A stretch of DNA of 64,000 nucleotides, from NCBI RefSeq assembly GCF_003671765.1, contig NZ_QPIB01000005.1, forward strand, positions 350,682 to 414,681. Direction: 5' to 3'. The position numbers and the translations under genes are program-made. Positions 1 through 8,950 of this stretch are shown here, piece by piece (the first letter of the stretch is position 1; each line of letters opens with the position of its first letter). Origin of the DNA: Xenophilus sp. E41. GTDB taxonomy: Bacteria; Pseudomonadota; Gammaproteobacteria; Burkholderiales; Burkholderiaceae_C. The notes beneath the pieces were generated by a model, which was not told where the DNA came from, searched no databases, and worked only from the letters and a program-made list of their open reading frames with translations.

Positions 1-19
1 AACCCCCTCGAGGAGACGC

Positions 20-2827
20 ATGCGCCGCATCATCACGATGCAGGGCCGCCTGATGTTGATCGCATCGGTGGCCATCCTGCCGCTGGCACTGGTGTGCGGC
101 GCGGCGCTCGACGCGCTGTTCCGGTCGCAGTACGCGCAGACCGACGCCTCAACGCTGGGCGTGGCGCGGGCCGTCGCCACGGCCGTGGACAGCGAGTTGC
201 GCCTGACCATCGCCACGCTCGACGCACTGGCCCTGACCGAACCCCTGGGCGCGACCACGCCGGAGGGCCTGGACACGGCCCGCGACCTGGCGTCCGCGGT
301 GCGCCGCTCGCATCCCGAGTGGGCAGCGCTGCTGCTCGCGGCGCCCGACGGGCGCGTGCTCTTCAACACCGAGCGCGGCGCCGGCCAGGCGGTGGACCGG
401 GTGGTGGAGCGGGACAGCCTGGACCAGGTGCTGCGCACCGGCCAGCCCGCCGTGGGCGCGATGGCGCCCGGGCCCTATGCGGGCCGCACCGCCTTCGCCG
501 TGCGGGTGCCGGTGCAGCGCGAGGGCGCCACGCGTTATGTCCTCACCGCCGTGGTGCTGCCGGAGGCGATCACCGGCGTGCTCCAGCGCCAGCGCATTCC
601 CGAGGGCTGGACCGTCTCGGTGTTCGACTCGCGCGAGCGCCGCGTGGCGCGCAACGTCGACGAGGCGCGCCTGCGCGGCAGCCCGCCGAGCGACAGCCTG
701 AAGAAGATCCTGGGCGAGATGGGCGACCGGCGCGACGCCGTCGGCCGGTCGATCAACGTCGAGGGCGTGCGCTCGCAGACAGCGGTGGCGCGCATGGAAT
801 CCACGCCCTGGTTCGTGGTGATCGGCGTGCCGCTGTCGCTGGCGGAGGCGGCGTTCCGCCGCGGCCTGCTGGCCTACGGGGGCGGGCTGCTGTTCTCGCT
901 GCTGCTGGGCGGGCTGGCCGCGTGGTGGATATCGCGCGGCGTGACCCGCCCCATCGCGCGCCTGGGCCAGCAGGCCGGCGCGCTGGGCCGCGGGCAGGCG
1001 CTGGCGCTGGAGCCTTCGGGCGTGCCCGAGGTGGATGCCGTGGCCAGGGCCCTGGAGGCCGCCGCCGCCCAGCACCGGCTCAGCGAGGCCGAGCGGGAGA
1101 AGCTGCTGCAGGCCGAACAGCAGGCGCGCGGCACGGCGCAGGCGGCCGAGCAGCGCCTGGCACGCCTGGTGCGGGCCAGCGCGGCGCTGTCGCATTCGCT
1201 GGAAGAGGAGTCGACCCTGGCGGCCATCGCGCAGGTGATCGTGCCCGACGTGGGCGACCTCTGCCGCATCGACCTGCTCGACGAGCATGGTGTGCTGCAG
1301 CGCAAGCTGACCCATCACTTCGACCCGCAACGCACGGCCGCCATCGCCCACATGGTGACCATGCGCCAGGCGCCGTCCGATGCGCCGGGCTCCTTCCCCT
1401 GGGCCATCGCCACCGGGCAGACCTTCCTGCGCAACATCGACGATTCGGACCTGCCCGGCGCGCTCGACCCGCAACTGCGCGAGTTCGTGCGTGCGCTGGG
1501 CGTCACGGCGGGCTGCATCGTGCCGCTGGTCGCGCGCGGCCGCACCATCGGCGCCATGGCCGTGCTGCAGGCCGAGTCCGGGCGGCGCTTCTCGGCCGAC
1601 GACGGCACGCTGATCCAGGAAGTGGCGCAACGCGCCGCGCTGGCCCTGGACAACGTGCGCCTGCTCGCACAGGCGCGCACCGCGCAGAAGGCGGCCGAGG
1701 ATGCCAACCAAGCCAAGGACGAATTCCTCGCCATGCTGGGCCACGAACTGCGCAACCCGCTGGCGCCGATGGCGCTGGCGCTGCAGCTGATGCAGCGGCG
1801 CGATGCGCAGGCCTTTCCGCGCGAGCGGCAGATCATCGACCGCCAGGTGCGGCACCTCTCGCGCATGGTGGACGACCTGCTGGACGTGTCGCGCATCGTC
1901 TCCGGCAAGATCGTGCTGCGGCCCGAGACGGTGGACCTGCGCGACGTCGTCGCGCGGGCGCTGGAGCTGACCCTGCCGGCGCTGCAGCAGCGCGGCGAGA
2001 TGCCCGAGGTGAAGCTGCCGGCCGAGCCGGTGCTGGTGCATGGCGATCTGTTGCGGCTGGCCCAGATCGTGGGCAACCTGCTCAACAACGCCGCCAAGTT
2101 CACCGACCCCGGCCGCGCGATCCGGGTGGTGCTGGCGGTCGATCCCTCGGCACGCGACCCGCAGGCGGTCCTGCAGGTCATCGACGAGGGCATCGGCATC
2201 GCGCCCGATCTGCTGCCGCAGGTCTTCGAACGCTTCGTGCAGGGCCAGCAGCCGCTGCAGCGTGCGGCGGGCGGGCTCGGCCTGGGCCTGGCGATCGCGC
2301 AGAGCCTCGCGCGGCTGCACGGCGGCGCCATCGGCGTGCGCAGCGACGGCGTGGGCCAGGGCAGCACCTTCGAGCTGCGCCTGCCGCTGCTGATGGGTGC
2401 GGAGGTGGCCGTGGACGCCGCCGAAGCGCCGCCCGCGCCGACCCGCACGCTTGCGCTGCTGGTGGTCGACGACAACCGCGACGCGGCCGACGCGCTGGCG
2501 AGCTGGCTCGAACTCGAGGGCCACCGGGTGCGCACCGCCTACTCGGCCGAGGAGGCGCTCGCGGCGCTGGCCGAGGCGCCGGCCGACGGCGCCGTCGTCG
2601 ACATCGGGCTGCCCGGCATGAGCGGCCACGAGCTGGCGACGCAGCTGCGCGGCCAGCCGGCAACGCAGGCCATGGCGCTGATCGCGCTCACCGGCTACGG
2701 CCGCGAGGCCGACCGCCGCAAGGCGCTGGGTGCGGGCTTCGACGACCACTTCGCCAAGCCGGCGCAGGTGGAGATCCTGCTGGCGCGGCTGGTGGAGCTG
2801 GATGGGCAGCGGCGCGCGCCGGCGTGA
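20..2827 (+). CDS. Hybrid sensor histidine kinase with GAF and receiver domains
   Basis: Membrane-bound hybrid two-component kinase of 935 residues. An N-terminal transmembrane helix (about residues 9-30) precedes an extracytoplasmic cache-like sensor region. A second helix (about 280-305) leads into a HAMP-like linker and a coiled coil. A GAF domain (about 390-545) follows, then a HisKA domain with the phospho-acceptor His575 in MLGHELRNPLAP. Next come a HATPase with the N box NLLNNAAKFTD and glycine-rich GLGLGLAI, and a C-terminal receiver with acidic pair Asp817/Asp818 and likely phospho-acceptor Asp861. The start follows GAGGAGA with good spacing. No DNA-binding output domain is present, so the receiver probably relays to or tunes another protein. 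The ligand is unknown and no partner regulator lies nearby. Confidence 0.9.
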   Translation: MRRIITMQGRLMLIASVAILPLALVCGAALDALFRSQYAQTDASTLGVARAVATAVDSELRLTIATLDALALTEPLGATTPEGLDTARDLASAVRRSHPEWAALLLAAPDGRVLFNTERGAGQAVDRVVERDSLDQVLRTGQPAVGAMAPGPYAGRTAFAVRVPVQREGATRYVLTAVVLPEAITGVLQRQRIPEGWTVSVFDSRERRVARNVDEARLRGSPPSDSLKKILGEMGDRRDAVGRSINVEGVRSQTAVARMESTPWFVVIGVPLSLAEAAFRRGLLAYGGGLLFSLLLGGLAAWWISRGVTRPIARLGQQAGALGRGQALALEPSGVPEVDAVARALEAAAAQHRLSEAEREKLLQAEQQARGTAQAAEQRLARLVRASAALSHSLEEESTLAAIAQVIVPDVGDLCRIDLLDEHGVLQRKLTHHFDPQRTAAIAHMVTMRQAPSDAPGSFPWAIATGQTFLRNIDDSDLPGALDPQLREFVRALGVTAGCIVPLVARGRTIGAMAVLQAESGRRFSADDGTLIQEVAQRAALALDNVRLLAQARTAQKAAEDANQAKDEFLAMLGHELRNPLAPMALALQLMQRRDAQAFPRERQIIDRQVRHLSRMVDDLLDVSRIVSGKIVLRPETVDLRDVVARALELTLPALQQRGEMPEVKLPAEPVLVHGDLLRLAQIVGNLLNNAAKFTDPGRAIRVVLAVDPSARDPQAVLQVIDEGIGIAPDLLPQVFERFVQGQQPLQRAAGGLGLGLAIAQSLARLHGGAIGVRSDGVGQGSTFELRLPLLMGAEVAVDAAEAPPAPTRTLALLVVDDNRDAADALASWLELEGHRVRTAYSAEEALAALAEAPADGAVVDIGLPGMSGHELATQLRGQPATQAMALIALTGYGREADRRKALGAGFDDHFAKPAQVEILLARLVELDGQRRAPA

Positions 2828-2876
2828 GATTCCAGAGCCAAGTCGGCCCGCAGCCCGTGTCCGGCGAGTGCAGGAT

Positions 2877-2893
2877 GCTATCGAAAAGATAGC
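2877..2893. repeat. Palindrome head of dispersed repeat family A, copy 1
   Basis: Perfect inverted repeat GCTATC-gaaaa-GATAGC between the sensor kinase and the convergent transferase gene. The flanking sequence at about 2828-2876, read on the minus strand, carries the CTGC...GGGCTGCGGGCCGA body seen in the other family A copies. This copy is therefore in minus orientation. It is not a typical terminator because no T-run follows. Confidence 0.7.
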
Positions 2894-2908
2894 AACCGGT
2901 CCCTTGTC

Positions 2909-4561
2909 TCAGTCCGTGAACGAGCGCACCGCCATCGGCAGCGTCGGCGCTTCCCAGCGGTAGCCGGCGGCCAGCACGTCGCGCTCGGTGCGCAGGCCGT
3001 TCCAGCGCAGCGCGAGCAGGTCGGCCAGCGTCCAGGCGGCCCAGTCGGCGCGGAAGGGGCGCAGGGCCGCCTCGGCGGGCGGCGCGGCCTCGGCCGGCGG
3101 CGGCTGGTTGCGCCACACCAGGGCGGGGATGCGGTAGCCCGACTCGGTGCTGGGGCTGTGGCCGGCGCGGTCGCTGCCGTGGCCCACTTCCTGCCCGTGG
3201 TCCGACAGGTACATCCAGGCGCGGTAGCCGTCGGTGCGGCCCACGGTGCGGGTGAGTTGCAGCATCTCGCCCACCACGAAGTCGTGGTACAGCAGTGCGG
3301 CGTCGTACTCCTGCCGGAAGCGCCGCACCCAGGCGGAACGGCCGCTCTTCGCCATGTCGGATTCCACGGCGTCGACCTCGTCGTCGAAGGGGTTCTGGCC
3401 CGGCGGGAAGCGCAAGGTGTAGTGCGGGTGCGCGCCCAGCAGGTGCACGATGATCAGCTTGCGCTCGGCCGGGTCTTCCAGCGCCTCCTGCACGCAGTCC
3501 AGCAGCTCGCTGTCGAGCGAGGCGCTGGCGCGGCCGGGGGTGCGGTTGACGATGTCGACCACGTCGGCCAGGCGTGCATGCTGCTGCTCGATGGCGACGT
3601 CGTCGTGGTTGCTCATCCACCAGGTCTTGTAGCCGGCCGCGCGGGCCATGGCCAGCAGGTGCTGTGGGTCTGCGCGGTCGGGCTCGCCGAATGCGAACAG
3701 GTTGCGCAGCGCGGGCAGGGTGCTGGCATCGACCGACCAGGCGTTGCGCAGCACCGTGAGCTGCTCGCCCAGCTGCCGCTGCTGCGCCTGCAGGCGCGGC
3801 GTGGTGGCGCGCCGGTAGCCGTACAGGCCCAGGTTGTCGCGGTTGATGCTGTCGGTGATGACCAGCACCACCGTCGACGGCCCCTCGCGCGCGATCACCG
3901 GTGCCGCGGCGCGGGCACGGGCCAGGGCCGCATCGCGCACGCGCTGCTGGTCGGCCCAGCCGGCACGCAGGGTGTCGAGCTGCGACTGCCAGCCGCTCCA
4001 GAACAGCACCGGGTGCAGGCGGCGCCAGGGCTTGCTCGCATAGGCCACGCCCGACAGCAGCAGCACCGCTGCCAGGCCGGCCGCGGCCCATCGCGACAGC
4101 CGCGCCGACGGGCCGCGCCGCCCGCGTGCCGCCAGCCGCCACGCGCAGGCCACCGCGGCCAGCACGGCCAGCAGCCACAGCAGCGCGGTGCGCCAGTGCA
4201 TCGACAGGTATTCCGCGCTCTCGCGCGGGTTGGTGTTGGCGGCGGCGCCCAGCACCAGCGCGCCATCGGGCGCGGACTGGTAGGTGTCGAGCAGGTAGGC
4301 ACGCACGACGCCGTCGAGCGCGAAGGCCAGGACCCACAGCGTGACGGCCGCCTGCCGCAGGCGGTGCATGCCGGCACTGCGCACCGGCCAGGACAGCCAG
4401 GCCAGCAGCGGCAGCGCCAGGACGAGCAGTTGCGCGACGCGCCGCCCGTCGTGGCCCAGCACGATCACGCTGGCCAGCAGGGCCGCCAGTGCGCCGAGCG
4501 CGGGCCAGAAGCGGCGTGAGGAGGCAGCCGGCGCCGGGCCGGTGGCGGGGAGGGTGACCAT
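2909..4561 (-). CDS. EptA-like membrane phosphoethanolamine transferase / sulfatase-fold protein
   Basis: A 550-residue inner-membrane protein with about five N-terminal transmembrane helices (to about residue 200), followed by a periplasmic alkaline-phosphatase-superfamily domain. That is the architecture of lipid A or core-sugar phosphoethanolamine transferases. The catalytic domain opens with VVLVITDSINRDNLGLYGY, followed by RRATTPRL, matching the family metal-binding and GYxRxTTP signature. DASTLPALRNLF probably holds the Thr/Ser nucleophile, and YLSDHGQEVGHG supplies the metal-binding Asp-His pair. The ATG at 4561 was chosen. A GTG at 4609 in the same frame would add 16 residues and cannot be excluded. 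The acceptor (lipid A, core sugar or other glycan) cannot be told from sequence. Confidence 0.78.
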   Translation of the reverse strand: MVTLPATGPAPAASSRRFWPALGALAALLASVIVLGHDGRRVAQLLVLALPLLAWLSWPVRSAGMHRLRQAAVTLWVLAFALDGVVRAYLLDTYQSAPDGALVLGAAANTNPRESAEYLSMHWRTALLWLLAVLAAVACAWRLAARGRRGPSARLSRWAAAGLAAVLLLSGVAYASKPWRRLHPVLFWSGWQSQLDTLRAGWADQQRVRDAALARARAAAPVIAREGPSTVVLVITDSINRDNLGLYGYRRATTPRLQAQQRQLGEQLTVLRNAWSVDASTLPALRNLFAFGEPDRADPQHLLAMARAAGYKTWWMSNHDDVAIEQQHARLADVVDIVNRTPGRASASLDSELLDCVQEALEDPAERKLIIVHLLGAHPHYTLRFPPGQNPFDDEVDAVESDMAKSGRSAWVRRFRQEYDAALLYHDFVVGEMLQLTRTVGRTDGYRAWMYLSDHGQEVGHGSDRAGHSPSTESGYRIPALVWRNQPPPAEAAPPAEAALRPFRADWAAWTLADLLALRWNGLRTERDVLAAGYRWEAPTLPMAVRSFTD

Positions 4562-4637
4562 GTGGGCCGGGATTCTGCCGAGCGGCCCGGTCCCGCCCGT
4601 CTCAATCACCCCGCAGCGGCCGGGGCATCGGCGGCGT

Positions 4638-5315
4638 TCAGCGCACGAAGCGATCGACCCAGCCCGTCACCCACGCCGCAAGCAAGGCCAGGTGCGCCAC
4701 CACCGTCGCCGCGTACATGCGCAGGAACTCGGCCTTGCTGGACTTGTGCCGCAGGCCCTGCTGCGCCACGCGCGCGGCCGGCCAGCCGCCCAGCAGGGCG
4801 AAGAGATGCAGCGTGTTCTCGGGCGTGCGCTGCCGGCCGGCCTCGGCCGCGCGCTTGTCGATCCAGTAGGCGACGAAGGTGGCGAGGTTCAGCGCCGCGA
4901 GCGCGGCCACCAGCCAGGCGGGCAGGCGATGCGTTGACAGGCCGAATGCAAGCAGGGCCGCCCAGAGCAGCAACGCGACCCACCAGGCGGCGCCGAGGCG
5001 CGACGGCGCGCGAGAGCCGCCACGCCGGCGAGCCGCCGCAGGGCGCGCATCGCCACCGCGCCGGGGCTCGCGCGTCGGGCCGGCGGATGGGCGACTCGAC
5101 TGGGCAGCGGTGGCGCCCACGGGCTGCACGGCCATGGCGCGCGGCCCCTTGCCGCCGACCTCGATGCGCTCGAACTGCACGGCGGTGCCGACCTGCGGCT
5201 CGAAGCCGGCGCGCCAGTCGCGCACGTGGAAGAACACGTCCTGGCTGTCGCCGGTTCGGATGAAGCCGAAGCCGCGGGTGGCGTCCCACTGACGCACGGT
5301 GCCGGTGGACCTCAT
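4638..5315 (-). CDS. Cold-shock domain fused to DUF1294 membrane domain
   Basis: A 225-residue fusion. Residues 1-65 form a cold-shock nucleic-acid-binding domain with both RNP-like motifs (GFGFIRTG and VFFHVRDW). A basic, Ala/Arg/Pro-rich linker follows (about 70-105). The C-terminal part has several hydrophobic helices and the DUF1294 signature, YWIDKRAAE...RTPENTLH, GGWPAA and HKSSKAEF. DUF1294 proteins are small membrane proteins of unknown function, and this CSD-DUF1294 arrangement is known in proteobacteria. The start codon overlaps the stop of the upstream CoA transferase (ATGA), so the two are translationally coupled. The inferred role is a membrane-tethered RNA-binding protein, with no substrate known. 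Confidence 0.85.
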   Translation of the reverse strand: MRSTGTVRQWDATRGFGFIRTGDSQDVFFHVRDWRAGFEPQVGTAVQFERIEVGGKGPRAMAVQPVGATAAQSSRPSAGPTREPRRGGDARPAAARRRGGSRAPSRLGAAWWVALLLWAALLAFGLSTHRLPAWLVAALAALNLATFVAYWIDKRAAEAGRQRTPENTLHLFALLGGWPAARVAQQGLRHKSSKAEFLRMYAATVVAHLALLAAWVTGWVDRFVR

Positions 5316-6193
5316 GTGGCGTCCGGTGCGAGCGTGTGCAGCGGGATGTCGCGCGCGTGTGCGAGCGCATCGAGCGCGGCGCGCGTCTGGCCCGCGAGCC
5401 AGGCGGCGATGGCGCGGTGCGTGGCGGCGTCGGCCATGTCGGCGGGCGGCATCCCGGCCGCATCGCACAGCCGCGCGGCGAAGTGCGGCTCCAGCGCCGC
5501 CACGGCCACGCGGCCATCGGCACAGGGGTAGACGCGGTAGCCGGCATGGGCACCGCCGACGGCGCCGGCCGGCACCGTCAGGCCCCAGGTGCGCGGCAGC
5601 GCGAGCCATTGCGCGGCGTCGTTCAGCGCCACCTCGTGGTGCACGCCGCGGCCGGTGGCGCGCGCCTGGATCACGGCCTGGAGCACGGCCTCGCTCGCGA
5701 GCAGGGCACCGCCCATGTCGGCATAGAGCGTGGGCGGTAGCGCGGTGCCGGTGACGAGGCCGGCGTCGGCCAGGTAGGTGAGGTCGTGACCCGGCTCCTC
5801 GGCGCGCGCGCCGGCGGCACCGACGATGGCCACCTGCGACAGCCGCGGGTGGCGGGCCTGCAGGGCAGCGCGATCGAGCCCGAGCTTGGCGAGCGCGGAG
5901 GGGCGGAAGGACGTCAGCAGCACGTCGGTGCGGGCCAGCGCCTCGTGCAGCGCGGCCTGGCCCTCGGGCTGTTTCAGGTCCACCGTGCGCACGTCGACGC
6001 CGGCGTGCAGCGCGGCATAGGCGGTGATGTTGTAGTGCCGCATGGGGTCGCCGGCCGGCGGCTCGAACTTGAGGCATTCGGCGCCCATCGCGCGGCAGCG
6101 CATCAGCGCCGCGGGGCCGGGAAGGTTGAGCGCGAGGCTCAGCACGCGCACGCCGGCCAGCGGCTGGAAGGACGGGGGCGGGGCGTCGGACAT
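5312..6193 (-). CDS. CaiB/BaiF (class III) CoA-transferase family protein, short form
   Basis: Class III CoA transferases move CoA between carboxylic acids or, in the racemase branch, epimerise alpha-methylacyl-CoA. This protein shows the family opening LAGVRVLSLALNLPGPAALMR, the FEPPAGDPMR segment, DLKQPEGQAAL, and the TDVLLTSFRPSALAKLGLD block. Its likely catalytic Asp is in GHDLTYLADAGL. At 293 residues it is shorter than typical members (about 360-400), resembling the compact alpha-methylacyl-CoA racemase-like forms. It is divergent from the SDR gene and coupled to the CSD-DUF1294 gene. Substrate unknown; fatty-acid or branched-acid catabolism is plausible. Confidence 0.85.
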   Translation of the reverse strand: MSDAPPPSFQPLAGVRVLSLALNLPGPAALMRCRAMGAECLKFEPPAGDPMRHYNITAYAALHAGVDVRTVDLKQPEGQAALHEALARTDVLLTSFRPSALAKLGLDRAALQARHPRLSQVAIVGAAGARAEEPGHDLTYLADAGLVTGTALPPTLYADMGGALLASEAVLQAVIQARATGRGVHHEVALNDAAQWLALPRTWGLTVPAGAVGGAHAGYRVYPCADGRVAVAALEPHFAARLCDAAGMPPADMADAATHRAIAAWLAGQTRAALDALAHARDIPLHTLAPDAT

Positions 6194-6213
6194 GCGGGGC
6201 GTCTCCTCGGGAT

Positions 6214-6279
6214 GCTATGAATTCGGTAGCTTCTCGCGCAGGCGGGGCGCGCGCTGCGGGCCCGTTCGGCTTGAAACCT
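6214..6279 (+). repeat. Dispersed repeat family A, copy 2
   Basis: Head GCTAT-gaattcg-GTAGC (6214-6230) followed by a GC-rich second stem region and a tail GGGCCCGTTCGGCTTGAAA. It lies between the divergent CoA transferase and SDR genes, in the plus orientation. The tail closely resembles the one read in dsbB (22525-22590). Confidence 0.65.
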
Positions 6280-6398
6280 TGGAGGCGATTGTCGCCAGGG
6301 CGGCGCGGCGCGCGATGAGCCGGATTTGACAAGCGCCGCGGCGCCGCGCCCGCTAGCATGGCCCACGCATCGCTCGTTCACGATTCACAGGAGACACC

Positions 6399-7301
6399 AT
6401 GTTCGATTCCCAACTCATGCGCGGGCAGCGCATCCTCGTCACCGGCGGCGGCACCGGCCTGGGCAAGTCCATGGCCGAGCGGCTGCTCGGGCTGGGCTCC
6501 GACATCGCGATCTGCGGGCGCCGCCAGTCGGTGTGCGAAGAGACGGCTGCGCAGTGGCGCACGCAGTTTCCCCAACGGCGCATCGACACCTTCGGCGTCG
6601 ACATCCGCGTGGCCGCAGCGGTGGAGGAAATGGTCGAGTCGCTGTGGCAGAGCGGCGGCCTCACCGGCCTCATCAACAACGCGGCGGGCAACTTCGTCTC
6701 GCCGACGGAGGCGCTGTCCTCGCGCGGCTTCGACGCCGTGGCCAACATCGTCTTCCACGGCACCTTCTACGTGACGCAGGCGGTGGGCAAGCGCTGGATC
6801 GCCGACACCCGCGCGGGCCGATGGAAGGCCGGCGACCCGATGCGCAGCGTGATGAGCATCATCACCACCTGGGTCGACAACGGCGGCCCCTACGTCGTGC
6901 CCTCGGCCATGAGCAAGGCCGGCATCGAGGTCATGACCAAGTCGCTGGCGGTGGAGTGGGCACGGTGGGGCGTGCGGCTGAACTGCATCGGTCCGGGCGA
7001 GATTCCCACGGAAGGCATGAGCAAGCGCCTGAACCCCGGCGAGGAACCTGGCGAGCGGACGAAGAAGGCGAATCCTCAAGGCCGCGTGGGCGAGATGCGC
7101 GAGCTGCAGAACCTGGCCACCTTCCTCATGGCGCCGGGCCAGTGCGACTGGCTCACCGGCCAGAGCATCATGATGGACGGCGGCCAGGCCCTGGCCACGG
7201 GCGGCAACTTCTACGAGCTGCGCCAGTGGAGCGACGCCGACTGGATGGCCGCGCGCGAACGCATCGAGGCGCAGAACCAGAAGGACAAGGCGCAGCGCTG
7301 A
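6399..7301 (+). CDS. SDR oxidoreductase of the 2,4-dienoyl-CoA reductase type
   Basis: A 300-residue short-chain dehydrogenase/reductase. The nucleotide-binding motif is TGGGTGLGKSM and the structural motif is LINNAAGNF. The active-site region reads YVVPSAMSKAG. The canonical YxxxK tyrosine is therefore serine (Ser169, with Lys173), as in mitochondrial 2,4-dienoyl-CoA reductases, which use another Tyr. At the equivalent of that DECR tyrosine (15 residues before the Lys) this protein has Trp158. The C-terminal half (EWARWGVRLNCIGPGEIPTEG, then the MMDGGQAL block) also follows the DECR pattern. The ATG follows ACAGGAGACACC. A role in NADPH-dependent reduction of unsaturated acyl-CoA is likely but not proven. 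Confidence 0.85.
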   Translation: MFDSQLMRGQRILVTGGGTGLGKSMAERLLGLGSDIAICGRRQSVCEETAAQWRTQFPQRRIDTFGVDIRVAAAVEEMVESLWQSGGLTGLINNAAGNFVSPTEALSSRGFDAVANIVFHGTFYVTQAVGKRWIADTRAGRWKAGDPMRSVMSIITTWVDNGGPYVVPSAMSKAGIEVMTKSLAVEWARWGVRLNCIGPGEIPTEGMSKRLNPGEEPGERTKKANPQGRVGEMRELQNLATFLMAPGQCDWLTGQSIMMDGGQALATGGNFYELRQWSDADWMAARERIEAQNQKDKAQR

Positions 7302-7323
7302 GCCGCGCGGCGGCGCTGCCGCA

Positions 7324-8568
7324 TCAGCGCGGCACCGCCGCCGCGCCCACCACCCGGGCGCGCCCGGCACCCGCGCCGGCCATGGCGAGCACGACGCCGA
7401 TGGCGACGAAGAGCAGGGCGCTGGCGCGGAAGCTCCCCGTCCACGCACGCATCAGGCCGACCAGCATCGGCCCGGTGGCCGCCACGAGGTAGCCGACACC
7501 CTGCGCCATGCCTGACAGCTGCGCCGCGACGCGCGCGTCGGGCGAGCGCATCACGATCAGGGTCAGCGCCAGCGCGAAGGTGCCGCCCTGCGCCACGCCG
7601 AGCAGCACCGCCCACAGCCACACCGTGGGCAGCGGCGCGAACATCGCGCCGAGCAGCGCCGCCAGCGTGAGCACCGTCAGGCCGACGGCCAGGCCGATCT
7701 GGTGGCGCTGGCGCTGCGCCAGTGCGGGGATGACCAGGCAGACGGGGACCTGCACCAGCACCGACAGCGAGACGACGAAGCCGGCCGTCGCCGCTGCGAG
7801 TCCGCGCTCGCGCAGGATCGGCGCGAGCCAGCCCATCACCGAGTACGCGAGGGCCGACTGCAGGCCCATGAAGAAGGTCACCTGCCAGGCCAGCGGGTCG
7901 GTCCACAGGCCACGCACGCGGTAGTCGGCATCGCCGGGCTGCGGGCCGGCCGGCAGGGCGAAGGGCACCCACAGCAGCAGCGCCACCGCCGCGGGCACCG
8001 CCCAGATCGCCAGCGCACCGGCCCAGTCGGTGCCGAGTGCATGCTGCAGCGGCACGGTCATGCCGGCGCCGCTGGCCGCACCGCCGCACACGGCCATGGT
8101 GTACAGGCCCATCATCAGCGCCGGGCGGCGGTCGAAGTCGCGCTTGACCAGTGCCGACAGCAGCACGTTGGCCACCGCGATGCCCACGCCCGCGAGCGCC
8201 GAGGCCAGGAACAGCGCCGGCACCTGTGCCGTGCCGCGCAGCGCGGTGCCCGCCGTGATCAGCACCATGCAGGCCAGCAGCGTGCGCTCGATGCCCACCC
8301 GCCGCCCCAGCCAGGGCGCCACCATCGCGAAGGCGCCCAGGCAGATCACCGGCAGCGTGGTGAGGGCGCTCGCCGTGGCGGCCGACATGCCGGTGCCGGC
8401 CACGATGTCGGGCAGCACCACCGAGAGGCTGGAGAACACCGGGCGCATGCTGAAGGCGATCAGCACGATCGCCGCACCGAGCATCAGCAGGCCGGCGCGG
8501 TCGCGGCCGGGGGCTGTGGGTCGGACAGGAGGGGCGGGGCGGGCGGGGGAAAGGTGATCGGCAGGCAT
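7324..8568 (-). CDS. MFS transporter, CynX/NimT family
   Basis: A 414-residue polytopic membrane protein with about twelve predicted helices. The N-terminal region (LLMLGAAIVLIAFSMRPVFSSLS) and GIAVANVLLSALVKRDF match the cyanate/nitroimidazole-type branch (CynX/NimT) of the major facilitator superfamily. LGRRVGIERTL is the loop 2-3 signature. It converges tail-to-tail with the SDR gene 22 bases away. No cyanase or other diagnostic gene lies beside it, so the substrate is unassigned. The first 25 residues are Pro/Ala-rich and cytoplasmic. Confidence 0.85.
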   Translation of the reverse strand: MPADHLSPARPAPPVRPTAPGRDRAGLLMLGAAIVLIAFSMRPVFSSLSVVLPDIVAGTGMSAATASALTTLPVICLGAFAMVAPWLGRRVGIERTLLACMVLITAGTALRGTAQVPALFLASALAGVGIAVANVLLSALVKRDFDRRPALMMGLYTMAVCGGAASGAGMTVPLQHALGTDWAGALAIWAVPAAVALLLWVPFALPAGPQPGDADYRVRGLWTDPLAWQVTFFMGLQSALAYSVMGWLAPILRERGLAAATAGFVVSLSVLVQVPVCLVIPALAQRQRHQIGLAVGLTVLTLAALLGAMFAPLPTVWLWAVLLGVAQGGTFALALTLIVMRSPDARVAAQLSGMAQGVGYLVAATGPMLVGLMRAWTGSFRASALLFVAIGVVLAMAGAGAGRARVVGAAAVPR

Positions 8569-8650
8569 GCGGCCGGCGATCCTGCCACAGGCACCACATC
8601 GGTGCAGGCGCGGGGCCGAAGCCCGCGCCGGCGGACGGGACGGCAGCGGC

Positions 8651-8902
8651 TCAGGCGCGCGGCCTGCCGGGCAGGTCGCCTTCCTTCAGCCGGCGGCCGA
8701 CCAGCACCTCGCCCGTGTCGCGGTTGACGCGGCCCACCTGCGTGCCGTCGGCGAGGCGCAGTGCGCACTGCGCATCCTCGGTCGCCGGGCCGTCACCGGT
8801 CAGCTCGGCACTCACCGTGAGGCGCAGCGCCGGCGGGAACATCGACAGCGGATAGGTGCGGAACGCACGGCCCCACATCCAGCTTTTCTTCGGGTCTTGC
8901 AT
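8651..8902 (-). CDS. Small conserved-looking hypothetical protein
   Basis: An 83-residue soluble protein beginning MQDPKKSWMWGRAF. I do not recognise a family. It is basic, has no signal peptide or membrane segment, and has a regular beta-like centre (RLTVSAELTGDG, CALRLADGTQVGRVNRDTGEV). It sits alone between the MFS carrier and msrA on the same strand, with about 80 and 50 bases of spacing. Its reality rests on the uninterrupted frame, normal high-GC third positions and absence of any competing gene. Function unknown. Confidence 0.55.
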   Translation of the reverse strand: MQDPKKSWMWGRAFRTYPLSMFPPALRLTVSAELTGDGPATEDAQCALRLADGTQVGRVNRDTGEVLVGRRLKEGDLPGRPRA

Positions 8903-8950
8903 GCGCAGAGTATCGGCATCCGCGGCGGGCGGCGGGCGCCGCCGTCGGGC

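Noticed and set aside
4562..4609. GTG start at 4609 for the EptA-like gene
   Set aside because: The added 16 residues (MIETGGTGPLGRIPAH) look unlike a normal N-terminus, and no SD supports it. The ATG at 4561 leads directly into the first membrane helix.
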